A stretch of 27,697 nucleotides of DNA. Source: an uncultured Eubacteriales bacterium (lineage in GTDB: Bacteria; Bacillota; Clostridia; Lachnospirales; Bianqueaceae). The translations under genes were made by a program, and so were the position numbers. Below, in pieces: positions 1 through 7,724 of the stretch. The DNA is taken from NCBI GenBank assembly GCA_902493345.1, contig CABUPM010000018.1:1-27697 (forward strand), given 5' to 3'. The number at the start of each line of letters is the position of its first letter. The stretch's first letter is position 1. Below the pieces are notes generated by a model. That model was not told the origin of the DNA and made no database searches. It saw only the letters and a program-made list of their open reading frames with translations.

Positions 1-2
1 AT

Positions 3-83
3 GTTCGTTACGAGACCGGCGAGGGTATCGAGAAGAAGCAGGAAGATTTTGCAGCGGAAGTTGCAAAGCAGATGGGACAGTAA
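3..83 (+). CDS. tsf: Elongation factor Ts, C-terminal end (partial)
   Basis: Only the last 26 residues are present, read in frame from base 3 to the TAA at 81-83. They begin VRYETGEGIEKK and end AAEVAKQMGQ. This matches the conserved C-terminal end of EF-Ts (E. coli has a closely similar FEVGEGIEK...FAAEVA stretch). EF-Ts is the guanine-nucleotide exchange factor that recycles EF-Tu-GDP in the cytoplasm. The gene enters from the left edge and is presumably preceded by rpsB outside the window. It is followed at once by a strong terminator. In many bacteria pyrH comes next; here pyrH lies about 12.4 kb downstream. Identity rests on this short tail and on the cluster context. Confidence 0.88.
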   Translation, partial: VRYETGEGIEKKQEDFAAEVAKQMGQ

Positions 84-92
84 TTCGACCCG

Positions 93-126
93 AAAAGCGG
101 GATGATTCAATTCATCTCGCTTTTTT
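93..126 (+). terminator. Rho-independent terminator after tsf
   Basis: A 13-bp stem pairs 93-105 with 112-124 (one G:U pair) around a 6-nt loop. The right arm runs into a T-tract at 121-126. It ends the tsf transcript and separates it from pyrE. Confidence 0.88.
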
Positions 127-172
127 ATACTGTAAGAATCCTGCGGAACGGGCAGGAGCAAAAGGAGAAAAA

Positions 173-823
173 ATGGATTATAAAAAAGAGTTTGTGAAGT
201 TCATGTGCGACTCCGGCGTGCTGACATTTGGAGAGTTTACACTGAAGAGCGGACGTAAGGCACCGTATTTTGTAAACACGGGAAATTACCGCACCGGACG
301 GCAGATTGCCAAGCTGGGCGAATTCTACGCGGCCTGCATCGAACAGCACGGATTGAATCCGCAGGTAGTATTCGGACCGGCATATAAGGGAATTCCTCTG
401 TGTATTGCGGCAGCGTCGGCATTGGCGGTTCGGTATGATCGCGAAGTGGAATACTGCTTTAATCGTAAGGAAGCTAAGGATCATGGCGAAGGCGGTGTCC
501 TGGTCGGGCATAAGCTGCAGGATGGAGACCGCGTGGTAATTACAGAGGATGTAATTACCTCCGGCGCGGCGGTACGGGAGACCATGCCGATTCTGCAGGC
601 GGCGGCCAAGATTGATCTGGCCGGAATGGTAATCTCCGTGGACCGTATGGAGCGGGGCAAGGGAGATCTTTCGGCGGTACAGGAAGTGGACCGGGATTTT
701 GGATTAAAGGTATACTCCATCGTTACGATCCAGGATATCATTGATGCACTGCGGGAAGGAATTGTTCCCGGCGGAGAATATCTGGATAAGATGCTGAAGT
801 ATCGTGAAGAATACGGCGTATAA
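173..823 (+). CDS. pyrE: Orotate phosphoribosyltransferase
   Basis: This enzyme transfers the phosphoribosyl group of PRPP to orotate, giving orotidine 5'-monophosphate, the fifth step of de novo UMP synthesis in the cytoplasm. The 216-aa length is normal. The PRPP-binding motif VVITEDVITSGAA sits at residues 121-133, and the flexible catalytic loop FNRKEAKDHGEGG at 96-108 carries the Lys/Asp/His residues typical of the family. The ATG has an AAGGAG site about 8 nt upstream. The gene stands apart from the other pyr biosynthesis genes. I saw no PyrR-type attenuator in its 89-nt upstream gap, which holds only the tsf terminator and a 6-bp stem-loop (139-157). A TATACT box at 126-131 could be its -10 but lacks a good -35. 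Confidence 0.96.
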   Translation: MDYKKEFVKFMCDSGVLTFGEFTLKSGRKAPYFVNTGNYRTGRQIAKLGEFYAACIEQHGLNPQVVFGPAYKGIPLCIAAASALAVRYDREVEYCFNRKEAKDHGEGGVLVGHKLQDGDRVVITEDVITSGAAVRETMPILQAAAKIDLAGMVISVDRMERGKGDLSAVQEVDRDFGLKVYSIVTIQDIIDALREGIVPGGEYLDKMLKYREEYGV

Positions 824-832
824 ATAAACGGC

Positions 833-862
833 TTGCGTCCCTCCTTGACATATGTTACAATA
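833..862 (+). promoter_or_regulatory. Possible uvrC promoter inside the hairpin
   Basis: TTGCGT (833-838), an 18-nt spacer and TACAAT (857-862) could form a sigma-A promoter. The -10 box lies in the loop of the 839-878 hairpin, so a transcript starting near 869 would lack the left arm. The TTGACA at 845-850 looks like a -35 but has no -10 at the right distance. The -35 is weak and this is a tentative call. Confidence 0.35.
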
Positions 863-885
863 CACATGTCAGGGAGGGGTTTTCT
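839..885 (+). terminator. Hairpin after pyrE that also covers the uvrC ribosome binding site
   Basis: A 16-nt left arm (839-854) pairs with 863-878 with one G:U pair and one mismatch, around an 8-nt loop. GTTTTCTT follows, so it resembles a pyrE terminator with an imperfect U-tract. The right arm includes GGGAGGG, the Shine-Dalgarno sequence of uvrC, whose ATG is at 887. RNA reading through from pyrE would therefore have the uvrC start site folded away. Confidence 0.75.
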
Positions 886-886
886 T

Positions 887-2773
887 ATGTTTGATATCAA
901 AGAAGAATTGAAAAAGCTTCCTCATCAGCCGGGAGTCTATATCATGAAGGATGGCGATACGATTCTGTACGTGGGAAAAGCTGTCAATTTGTATAATCGT
1001 GTCCGGCAGTATTTTCAGAGCAGCCGGGGAAAATCTCCCAAGATCCTGAAGATGGTCAGCCGGGTCAAAGAATTTGAATACATTGTGACGGCGACGGAGA
1101 CAGAAGCGTTGGTGTTGGAGAACAACCTGATCAAGCAGCACCGCCCGCCGTATAATACCATGCTGAAGGATGATAAGCAATATCCGTATATCAAGGCGAC
1201 AGTGCAGGAGGCATATCCCAGAATTTTCAGCACGCGCAAAATCCGCAGGGACGGAGGAAAATATTTCGGCCCCTATACCAATGTAGGAGCGGTGCGGGAG
1301 ACACTGGAGCTGATGGGGCAGATTTTTTGTCTGCGGACCTGCCGCAGAGATCTGCCGAGGGACATAGGCAAGGAACGTCCGTGTCTGAACTATTACATTC
1401 ATCGCTGCATGGGGCCCTGTACAGGCAAGGTTTCACAGGAAGAATATCATAAAAATGTACAGATGGCGCTGGACTTTATCGAGGGAAAACAAAAAGAAGT
1501 GGTAAAAAATCTGGAGCAGCAGATGATGGCGGCTTCAGAGGCACTGGATTTTGAACACGCGGCAGTGCTGCGGGACCAGATCAAAAGTATCCGGACGCTG
1601 CAGGATCGGCAAATTATTGAGGACGCTGGTTCGGAGGAAGACCGCGATGTGATCGCCTATGCCGTATGGGAAGGCGAAGCATTGGTGCAGGCCTTTTTTA
1701 TCCGGAGCGGAAAGCTCATCGGACGGGAACATTTCTTTATGAATGTAGGTGGAGAAGAGACGGGGGGTGAGCTGATACGAGCCTTTATCGGACAGTTTTA
1801 TTCCGGAACCCCGTATATTCCCAAAGAGCTTCTGGTGATGGCGGAGCCGGAGGATCGGGAGGCTTTGGAGGAATGGCTGAGTGATCGCGCCGGACATCGT
1901 GTATATATCAAGATTCCGCAGCGGGGAGAAAAGTATAACCTTCTGGAGCTGGCTCGTAAAAACGCACAGCTTACACTGAACCAATTCGGGACCAGAATGC
2001 GCCAGGAGGAGAAGCGGACGCAGGGAGCGATGGAAGAATTGGTCGAGCTGCTGGGAATCGCGGATGAGGAGATGCCGCCCAGCCGGATCGAGGCATATGA
2101 TATCTCCAATACATTCGGCTTCTTGTCGGTAGGTTCAATGGTGGTTTTTGAAAATGGACGCCCACTAAAGAACGATTACCGTAAATTCCGAATCAAAACT
2201 GTCTATGGAGCCAATGATTATGCCAGCCTGCAGGAGGTTCTGCGTCGAAGATTTTCTCATGCGCTGACGGAGCTGAAGGAACGAAGCGAGCAGGGAAAGG
2301 ATATCTCGCTTGGCAAGTTCACACATCTGCCGGATCTGATTCTGATGGACGGCGGTAAGGGACAGGTGCATATCGCGGAAGAAGTACTGCGGGGATTTGA
2401 CCTGGAGATACCGGTGGCAGGCATGGTAAAGGATGACCGTCACCGGACAAGGGGACTGTATTTTCATGGAGAAGAGGTAGACCTGTCCGGGCATGAAGAA
2501 GTCTTTCACCTGGTTACGCGAATTCAGGATGAGGCCCATCGTTTTGCGATCACCTACCACAAAAAGCTGCGTTCTGACGAGCAGATTCAATCCGTATTGG
2601 AGCAGATCCCGGGGATCGGCGCTGTCAGACGGAAGGCGCTGATTGCGGCGTTTGGTTCGGTAGAAGCGATCAAAGGCAAGGAGGTTCAGGAGCTTGCCGC
2701 GGTGGACGGCATGAACACATCGGCGGCGGAGGCGGTGTACCGCTTTTTTCGGCAAAACGAATCGAAGACTTGA
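887..2773 (+). CDS. uvrC: UvrABC system protein C (excinuclease subunit)
   Basis: UvrC makes both incisions around a DNA lesion after UvrA/UvrB recognition in nucleotide excision repair. The product from this start is 628 aa, as usual. A GIY-YIG nuclease domain occupies about residues 10-95 (GVYIM 16-20, LYVGKA 27-32, R40, metal-binding E78). Cys152, Cys166, Cys174 and Cys178 match the iron-sulfur-ligating cysteines reported for UvrC. A UVR motif for UvrB contact lies at about 205-241, an RNase H-like nuclease domain follows (begins near EAYDIS), and a helix-hairpin-helix region (IPGIGAVRRKAL) closes the protein. The frame is open 54 nt further upstream, but ATG 887 has GGAGG 9 nt before it and starts with the family N-terminus MFDIKEELKK. 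Confidence 0.96.
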   Translation: MFDIKEELKKLPHQPGVYIMKDGDTILYVGKAVNLYNRVRQYFQSSRGKSPKILKMVSRVKEFEYIVTATETEALVLENNLIKQHRPPYNTMLKDDKQYPYIKATVQEAYPRIFSTRKIRRDGGKYFGPYTNVGAVRETLELMGQIFCLRTCRRDLPRDIGKERPCLNYYIHRCMGPCTGKVSQEEYHKNVQMALDFIEGKQKEVVKNLEQQMMAASEALDFEHAAVLRDQIKSIRTLQDRQIIEDAGSEEDRDVIAYAVWEGEALVQAFFIRSGKLIGREHFFMNVGGEETGGELIRAFIGQFYSGTPYIPKELLVMAEPEDREALEEWLSDRAGHRVYIKIPQRGEKYNLLELARKNAQLTLNQFGTRMRQEEKRTQGAMEELVELLGIADEEMPPSRIEAYDISNTFGFLSVGSMVVFENGRPLKNDYRKFRIKTVYGANDYASLQEVLRRRFSHALTELKERSEQGKDISLGKFTHLPDLILMDGGKGQVHIAEEVLRGFDLEIPVAGMVKDDRHRTRGLYFHGEEVDLSGHEEVFHLVTRIQDEAHRFAITYHKKLRSDEQIQSVLEQIPGIGAVRRKALIAAFGSVEAIKGKEVQELAAVDGMNTSAAEAVYRFFRQNESKT

Positions 2774-2798
2774 TTTTGATGGGTAAATAGTGTATAGT
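2770..2798 (+). promoter_or_regulatory. Promoter for the plsC-type gene
   Basis: TTGATT (2770-2775), a 17-nt spacer and TATAGT (2793-2798) overlap the uvrC stop codon. A second TATAAT lies at 2804-2809 but has no partner -35. No terminator separates uvrC from the next gene, so read-through is also possible. Confidence 0.5.
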
Positions 2799-2829
2799 TA
2801 TTTTATAATAAGTAAGGGGGAGAGCAATA

Positions 2830-3546
2830 TTGTTTAGAGCACTGAGCGTTTTTTTGCATCTGGCCTGGGAGCTGATCTGCAATCGTTCCAAGGCTAAGAA
2901 ATGTGCGGAGCTGCCGATACCGGAGAGATGGCAGGTGAGCCTTCCGATTGTACAGAAGCTGGTCAAGGGGATCATGTATCATTCCGGAGCCAGGGTGATA
3001 TACCACGGATTGGAAAATATACCGGAAGATCAAAATGTATTCTTTATAGCGAATCACCAGAGCTATTTTGACATTCCGATTCTGATGGATGTGATGGATC
3101 GGGGCACAGGCTTTGTGGCCAAACAATCGCTGGGGAAGGTTCCGCTGCTCAGACAGTGGATGGAGAATATCGGATGTCTCTTTATTGATCGGGATGATAT
3201 CAAGCAATCGCTGCAGATCATTCGTCAGGCGTCCGAACAGATGAAGCAGGGCCTGAATATGGTAATCTTCCCGGAGGGAACGAGAAGCCGCGGCGGAGCG
3301 ACGCATGAGTTTAAGCGCGGCAGCGTCAAGCCGGCTTTTCTGGCGGGCGTGCCGGTTGTTCCGGTGTGCATCGACGGTGCGTATAAGATTTTTGAAGGCA
3401 ACAAGGGATTCCGTGTGACTCCGGCCGAGGTGCATGTTTATATCGGACAGCCGATTGCGACGCAGACGATGACCAAGGCGGAACAGCGGGAGTTCGCATC
3501 CAAGCTGGAGGAAGTCATCTTCCGCCAGAAAGAAGAAGTACGATAA
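2830..3546 (+). CDS. plsC: 1-acyl-sn-glycerol-3-phosphate acyltransferase (PlsC family)
   Basis: Enzymes of this family acylate lysophosphatidic acid to phosphatidic acid at the inner face of the membrane. The 238-aa protein carries the family signatures: NHQSYFD at residues 75-81 (the HX4D catalytic motif, H76 and D81) and FPEGTRSRG at 148-156 (glycerol-phosphate binding). A hydrophobic N-terminal stretch probably associates with the membrane. The start is TTG, preceded 7 nt away by AAGGGGGAG; no ATG or GTG start fits better. Its product is the substrate of CdsA, encoded downstream at 14541. Exact acyl-acceptor specificity cannot be read from sequence, so the symbol is a family assignment. 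Confidence 0.9.
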   Translation: MFRALSVFLHLAWELICNRSKAKKCAELPIPERWQVSLPIVQKLVKGIMYHSGARVIYHGLENIPEDQNVFFIANHQSYFDIPILMDVMDRGTGFVAKQSLGKVPLLRQWMENIGCLFIDRDDIKQSLQIIRQASEQMKQGLNMVIFPEGTRSRGGATHEFKRGSVKPAFLAGVPVVPVCIDGAYKIFEGNKGFRVTPAEVHVYIGQPIATQTMTKAEQREFASKLEEVIFRQKEEVR

Positions 3547-3556
3547 GAATACTAGG

Positions 3557-3585
3557 GCGGCTGAATTCCATTTCGGCCGCTTTTT
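3557..3585 (+). terminator. Rho-independent terminator after plsC
   Basis: GCGGCTGAA (3557-3565) pairs with TTCGGCCGC (3572-3580), with one wobble pair, and is followed by TTTTT. Confidence 0.85.
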
Positions 3586-3635
3586 GCATCAATTCTGAAG
3601 AAATTATGAAATATATGCGGAAGGGGAACGCATTC

Positions 3636-3664
3636 TTGACATAAAATCAAATTTGGGGTAAAAT
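3636..3664 (+). promoter_or_regulatory. Consensus promoter for the GH18 gene
   Basis: A perfect -35 TTGACA (3636-3641), a 17-nt spacer and TAAAAT (3659-3664) lie in the 192-nt gap between plsC and the GH18 gene. With the terminator just upstream, they make the GH18 gene an independent transcription unit. Confidence 0.8.
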
Positions 3665-3738
3665 AAATCTGCATGTATTGAAATTTATCAAATCAGAGAA
3701 AGGCAGTGTGGCCCATTACGGGCTGGGAGATATTTTAT

Positions 3739-5580
3739 ATGGATAAGAAGAACATCATTATTGCCGGAATCATCTTTGTGGCGATCCTAGTGTCCGCGGT
3801 TATTCTGGGTAAGGACGAGATCTACGGAATGATTCAGATGGTGTATGTCGAAGAAGACACGAACATTCCCAAGGCAGAGAGCGGACATGTGACAGTGCTG
3901 TCAGGAGACGGATACGACACGAAAAACGAGAACTTCCGCGTAATTAACGGGAAGCTCTATGTTGCCATGGAGTATGTCAACGAGCAATATGCGTCGGGAC
4001 GCTTCTTCTTTGATTCGACCGATGGGATCGTAATCTATACGGATTCGGTGCAGATCATGAACTGCTCCTTAGGCAGCAGTTATAGCCTGAAGCAGAAGCA
4101 GAGCGCCAGCGGTGCGGCTACATTCGTATATGTAGCCTCAGAAAACGGGCAGGTGCAGACAGTTGTGCCGGAAGACGGCCTGCCGGAGGGCGGCGTGTTT
4201 ATTAATGCGCAGTCTCTGGAAGAACTATACGGCATTCAATTTCAGTATATTTCCGGAACCAATGTACTCATTCTGGAAGAGAGGATGATGCGTTATGTAG
4301 ACGTAGTTTCATCCGAAGATACACAGTATCTGAAGGTCAATGCCAAAAAGGGTACCATCCTGCAGTCGATTATAGGGATGAATGAGGGGTTTGAAGTCTA
4401 CCGGGAGCTGACGCCCGGCGAGACATTGATCTATTATGGAGAAGAAGAGGACTATTATAAGGTTGCGGACGTAACAGGCGTTGTGGGTTATGTGGAAAAA
4501 ACGGCGGTCGGAGACATCCGTTATCAGGAGAGACAGTCGGTGGTTCTTGACACCTATGAGATGCCGGAGCAGTATCGGGCAGATCAGCCGATTTCTCTGG
4601 TTTGGCATTATTTCTCACCGGGATACGCTTATATGAGCAGCGAGATCGAGGCGGATTATGAGGGCGCGGAAGGCGCACTGAGTGTTCTGGCACCGACATG
4701 GATGCATGTCTGGCAGGACGACGACGGCAACGCGATGGTACGCTATGATATCAGTCAGGACTACATTGACTGGGCACACAGCAAGGGATACCAGGTATGG
4801 GTGACACTGGAAAATGTAGACAATACATTCAGCAACATCGACGATATTCTTTATGAACTGTTGTCTGTGACAGAAACCAGACAGGCATTGGTGCAGGAGG
4901 TTCTGAGCCTGTATCAGGAGTACGGATTTGATGGATTTAATGTGGACCTGGAGTCTGTGGAGGAGCGCGTCGGTCCTTACTTTGTACAGTTTATGAGAGA
5001 GCTTTCCGCGGTACTGCGTCCGGCGGGATGCCTGTTGTCTACGGATCTGGGCGTGCCGACGGCATGGACGGAGCATTATGACCGAGAGACGATGGGTCAG
5101 GTGTGCGATTATGTTTGCCTGATGGCTTATGATGAGCATTACGCGGCGGATACGACGGCAGGAAGCGTGGCTTCCTATCCGTGGGTACAGGCAGGTGTCA
5201 GAGATTCTCTGACCGAGGGGATCCCGGCGGAGAAGCTGGTTCTGTGTATGCCTCTGTATGTGCGTGTTTGGTGGCTGAACAGCGCCAACGAAGTGATGGA
5301 GAGCGAGTCCCTGGGTATGGCGGATGCATGGACTCTCGCAACGGATAACTGGGGCGTAGAGCCGACATGGGAGCAGGAGAGCGGACAGTATTACGCGGAG
5401 ATTCTGTATGGAGACGGCACAGTGCGCCGGGTTTGGCTGGAGGATACCCGGTCGATGCAGCTTCGTATCGATCTGGCAGCGGATCAGAAGCTGGGCGGCG
5501 TGGCTTTGTGGTTCCATGGCTATGAGACGCAGGAGCTCTTTGAACAGCTGCGTACCTATCGGAACGCGAACGGAAATTAA
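3739..5580 (+). CDS. Membrane-anchored family 18 glycoside hydrolase with SH3-like domain
   Basis: Family 18 enzymes cleave beta-1,4 bonds next to N-acetylglucosamine in chitin or peptidoglycan; this architecture suggests a cell-wall enzyme outside the membrane. From the chosen start the protein has 613 aa. Residues 5-23 form an uncleaved signal-anchor helix. Residues about 45-185 look like the beta-rich domain of copper-amine-oxidase N-terminal type. Residues about 200-258 form a bacterial SH3-like domain. The GH18 barrel fills about 285-610, with DGFNVDLE at 398-405 (catalytic acid E405) and MAYDEH at 462-467. The Asn at 401 resembles the YaaH/YdhD spore-cortex branch rather than canonical DGxDxDxE chitinases. 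The frame opens at GTG 3706, but ATG 3739 with GGGAG upstream puts the anchor at the N-terminus. Substrate is inferred. Confidence 0.87.
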   Translation: MDKKNIIIAGIIFVAILVSAVILGKDEIYGMIQMVYVEEDTNIPKAESGHVTVLSGDGYDTKNENFRVINGKLYVAMEYVNEQYASGRFFFDSTDGIVIYTDSVQIMNCSLGSSYSLKQKQSASGAATFVYVASENGQVQTVVPEDGLPEGGVFINAQSLEELYGIQFQYISGTNVLILEERMMRYVDVVSSEDTQYLKVNAKKGTILQSIIGMNEGFEVYRELTPGETLIYYGEEEDYYKVADVTGVVGYVEKTAVGDIRYQERQSVVLDTYEMPEQYRADQPISLVWHYFSPGYAYMSSEIEADYEGAEGALSVLAPTWMHVWQDDDGNAMVRYDISQDYIDWAHSKGYQVWVTLENVDNTFSNIDDILYELLSVTETRQALVQEVLSLYQEYGFDGFNVDLESVEERVGPYFVQFMRELSAVLRPAGCLLSTDLGVPTAWTEHYDRETMGQVCDYVCLMAYDEHYAADTTAGSVASYPWVQAGVRDSLTEGIPAEKLVLCMPLYVRVWWLNSANEVMESESLGMADAWTLATDNWGVEPTWEQESGQYYAEILYGDGTVRRVWLEDTRSMQLRIDLAADQKLGGVALWFHGYETQELFEQLRTYRNANGN

Positions 5581-5595
5581 TCAGGTTATAATAAT

Positions 5596-5637
5596 GGGCC
5601 TTGCCGGGGTATTGCGCCCGCGGCAAAGCCCGTTTTT
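5596..5637 (+). terminator. Terminator between GH18 gene and hflX
   Basis: GGGCCTTGCCG (5596-5606) pairs with CGGCAAAGCCC (5621-5631) with one mismatch, followed by GTTTTT. It ends only 14 nt before the hflX ATG and touches its ribosome binding site region. Confidence 0.82.
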
Positions 5638-5651
5638 CAAAAGGAGATTCT

Positions 5652-6944
5652 ATGCAGGAAAAAGAGACGAAACTATATGATACGGCAGAGGCCGTACAGA
5701 CCTTTATTCTGGTAGCGGTAGAGAGCGATCAGCCGGAATTGACAGCGGATCAGTCGCTGGACGAGCTGGCAGATCTTTTGAGGACGGCCGGAGGAGAAGA
5801 AGCCGGAAGGCTAATTCAACGCCGGGAGGCGCCGCACCCGGGAACCTATCTGGGAAGCGGTAAGATCGAAGAATTGAAGAGAGCGTTGGAGATGACGGGC
5901 GCGGCCGGGGCAATCACGGATGATGAGCTGACGCCGGCACAGCTGCGGAATCTGTCAGAAGCGTTGGGCGCGAAGGTGATTGACCGGACACTGCTCATTC
6001 TGGATATCTTTTCACAGCGTGCAACGACAAGAGAAGGACAGATGCAGGTGGAACTCGCACAGCTTAACTATCGGCTGACCCGACTGGCCGGTTTGGGAAC
6101 GGAGCTGTCCCGGCAGGGTGGTTCTGTAGGCGGGGGCAATCACTCCCGAGGCGCCGGTGAGACCAAATTGGAGCTGGACCGCCGGTATATCCGTCAGAGA
6201 ATCGATGTTTTGAATCGCCAGCTGAAGGATTTGGAGAACCAGCGGGAGGTCGCCAGGAGCCGGAGAATGAAGAATCAGGCGCCGGTGATTGCGTTGGTGG
6301 GATATACCAATGCCGGAAAATCCACGCTTTTTAATCGGCTGACGAGTTCCAGTGTGTTGGAAGAGGACAAATTGTTTGCCACATTGGAGACAACGACGCG
6401 GCGGGCAGAGCTGCCGAGCGGACGCGAAGTCCTTTTTTCCGATACGGTAGGATTTATCCATAAGCTTCCGCATCATCTGGTCAAGGCCTTCCGGGCGACA
6501 TTGGAAGAAGTGCGTTATGCGGACATTCTGCTGCATGTAGTAGATGCGTCGGATGAAAAAGCACCCCTGGAGATGCAGGTTACGATGGAAGCCATGCAGG
6601 ATCTGGGAGCGGCAGATAAGCCGATTCTGGTTCTGATGAATAAGCAGGATCAGGTGGGAGAGCTGCGGAAGGTAATTATTTTCCCGCAGGAGGGACGCAG
6701 ACAGCTTAAGATCTCGGCCTTTGACGCGGGAGACCGCAGACGGGTGATGGAGGAGCTGGACCGGATTCTGGACGAGCGTGAAGAAGAGTATACCGTATGC
6801 ATCCCTTACACAGAGGGAAAGTTTGTTAGCCTCTTGCGTGAGAATGCAAAGATTATAGAAGAAGAATATACAGAGAGCGGAACCCGTCTGCGGGTTCGTT
6901 CGGCCAGACAGTATAAAAGCATGGTAAAAGAATACCTGGAGTAA
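5652..6944 (+). CDS. hflX: GTPase HflX
   Basis: HflX is a ribosome-associated GTPase that splits stalled or heat-damaged 70S ribosomes; some relatives give macrolide/lincosamide tolerance. The 430-aa protein has the N-terminal HflX domain with its glycine-rich signature GGSVGGGNHSRGAGETKLE (about 156-174), then a coiled segment, then the GTPase domain: G1 GYTNAGKST at 217-225, G2 TTTR at 247-250, G3 DTVGF at 264-268, G4 NKQD at 330-333. The frame is open 51 nt further upstream, but that would run through the terminator; ATG 5652 has AAGGAG 5 nt before it. No promoter with a good -35 is visible between the terminator and the start. A TATAAT at 5587-5592 lies before the hairpin. Confidence 0.94.
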   Translation: MQEKETKLYDTAEAVQTFILVAVESDQPELTADQSLDELADLLRTAGGEEAGRLIQRREAPHPGTYLGSGKIEELKRALEMTGAAGAITDDELTPAQLRNLSEALGAKVIDRTLLILDIFSQRATTREGQMQVELAQLNYRLTRLAGLGTELSRQGGSVGGGNHSRGAGETKLELDRRYIRQRIDVLNRQLKDLENQREVARSRRMKNQAPVIALVGYTNAGKSTLFNRLTSSSVLEEDKLFATLETTTRRAELPSGREVLFSDTVGFIHKLPHHLVKAFRATLEEVRYADILLHVVDASDEKAPLEMQVTMEAMQDLGAADKPILVLMNKQDQVGELRKVIIFPQEGRRQLKISAFDAGDRRRVMEELDRILDEREEEYTVCIPYTEGKFVSLLRENAKIIEEEYTESGTRLRVRSARQYKSMVKEYLE

Positions 6945-6980
6945 AGACTTCATATACTGTCAAAAAAGAGACAGCGGTAT

Positions 6981-7724
6981 ATGAAAAGAAAAAGAGGTTT
7001 ACTTCTCGCGGGCTTTTGTCTGATTCTGGCCGCGATGGGCGGCGGGATCTTCCGGGAAGGGACGCGGATGGCCATGGCTGCCACAGCGCTTCCGGTATCC
7101 GGACGTGTGATTCTGGTGGACGCGGGCCATGGGGGCTCTGATCCCGGCAAGACGGGATCGCTGCAGGATGAAAAGGATATCAATCTGCAGATTGCGGGCT
7201 ATTTGCAGTCCTATCTGGAAATGGGCGGCGCTTCGGTCATCATCACGCGTCTGGAAGATGAGATGCTGAGCGAAGGCGGCAGCGTGACGAAAAAGGGCGA
7301 CATGCGCCAGCGGGGAGAGCTGATTCGTCAATCCCATCCGGATTTGGTCGTCAGTATTCATCAGAACAGTTATCCTGGCAGCAGCTGTTGGGGACCGCAG
7401 GTGTTTTACTGGCAAAACAGCGCAGAAGGAAAACGGGCGGCGGAGCAGGTGCAGAAGCAGCTGAATATTTTTACGGGAGGGACCCGGTCGGATAAGGCGA
7501 ACGGAGAGTATTACATCCTGCGCCAGAGCGAAGATACGGCAATCCTTGTGGAATGCGGATTTTTGACCAATCCGGAAGAAGAAAAGAAGCTGAATGATCC
7601 GGCCTATCAGAAGAGAATCGCGTGGAGCATTTATGCCGGAATCAACCGATATTTTGAGGAGGAAGAGAATGAAGACACAGTGGGTTCGGATGGAGGATCC
7701 AGAGGAAGCACGCTTCGGATATGA
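6981..7724 (+). CDS. N-acetylmuramoyl-L-alanine amidase, CwlD-like
   Basis: Amidase_3-type zinc hydrolases cut the bond between N-acetylmuramic acid and L-alanine in peptidoglycan. The 247-aa protein starts with a charged stretch (MKRKR) and a hydrophobic segment (residues 7-22), so it is exported or membrane-tethered. The zinc ligands are H50 (DAGHGG), E64 and H127 (SIHQN); the catalytic glutamate is E191 (LVECGF). Size and layout, with a single catalytic domain and no binding repeats, resemble spore-cortex amidase CwlD, but that role is an inference. It follows hflX by 36 nt with a weak ribosome binding site. The last 18 codons, an acidic and glycine/serine-rich tail, are shared in another frame with the start of the next gene. 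Confidence 0.9.
   Translation: MKRKRGLLLAGFCLILAAMGGGIFREGTRMAMAATALPVSGRVILVDAGHGGSDPGKTGSLQDEKDINLQIAGYLQSYLEMGGASVIITRLEDEMLSEGGSVTKKGDMRQRGELIRQSHPDLVVSIHQNSYPGSSCWGPQVFYWQNSAEGKRAAEQVQKQLNIFTGGTRSDKANGEYYILRQSEDTAILVECGFLTNPEEEKKLNDPAYQKRIAWSIYAGINRYFEEEENEDTVGSDGGSRGSTLRI

Noticed and set aside
84..172. PyrR attenuator or riboswitch before pyrE
   Set aside because: Only the tsf terminator and a short 6-bp stem-loop are present; no antiterminator alternatives or PyrR-type binding loop are visible. TATACT at 126-131 lacks a -35.
845..850. TTGACA as a -35 for uvrC
   Set aside because: The matching -10 position (868-873) reads GTCAGG. The hexamer is part of the hairpin's left arm.
5408..5680. 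90-aa + strand frame bridging the GH18 end and hflX start
   Set aside because: It overlaps two supported genes and a terminator, with no ribosome binding site and Arg/Ser-rich shadow composition.
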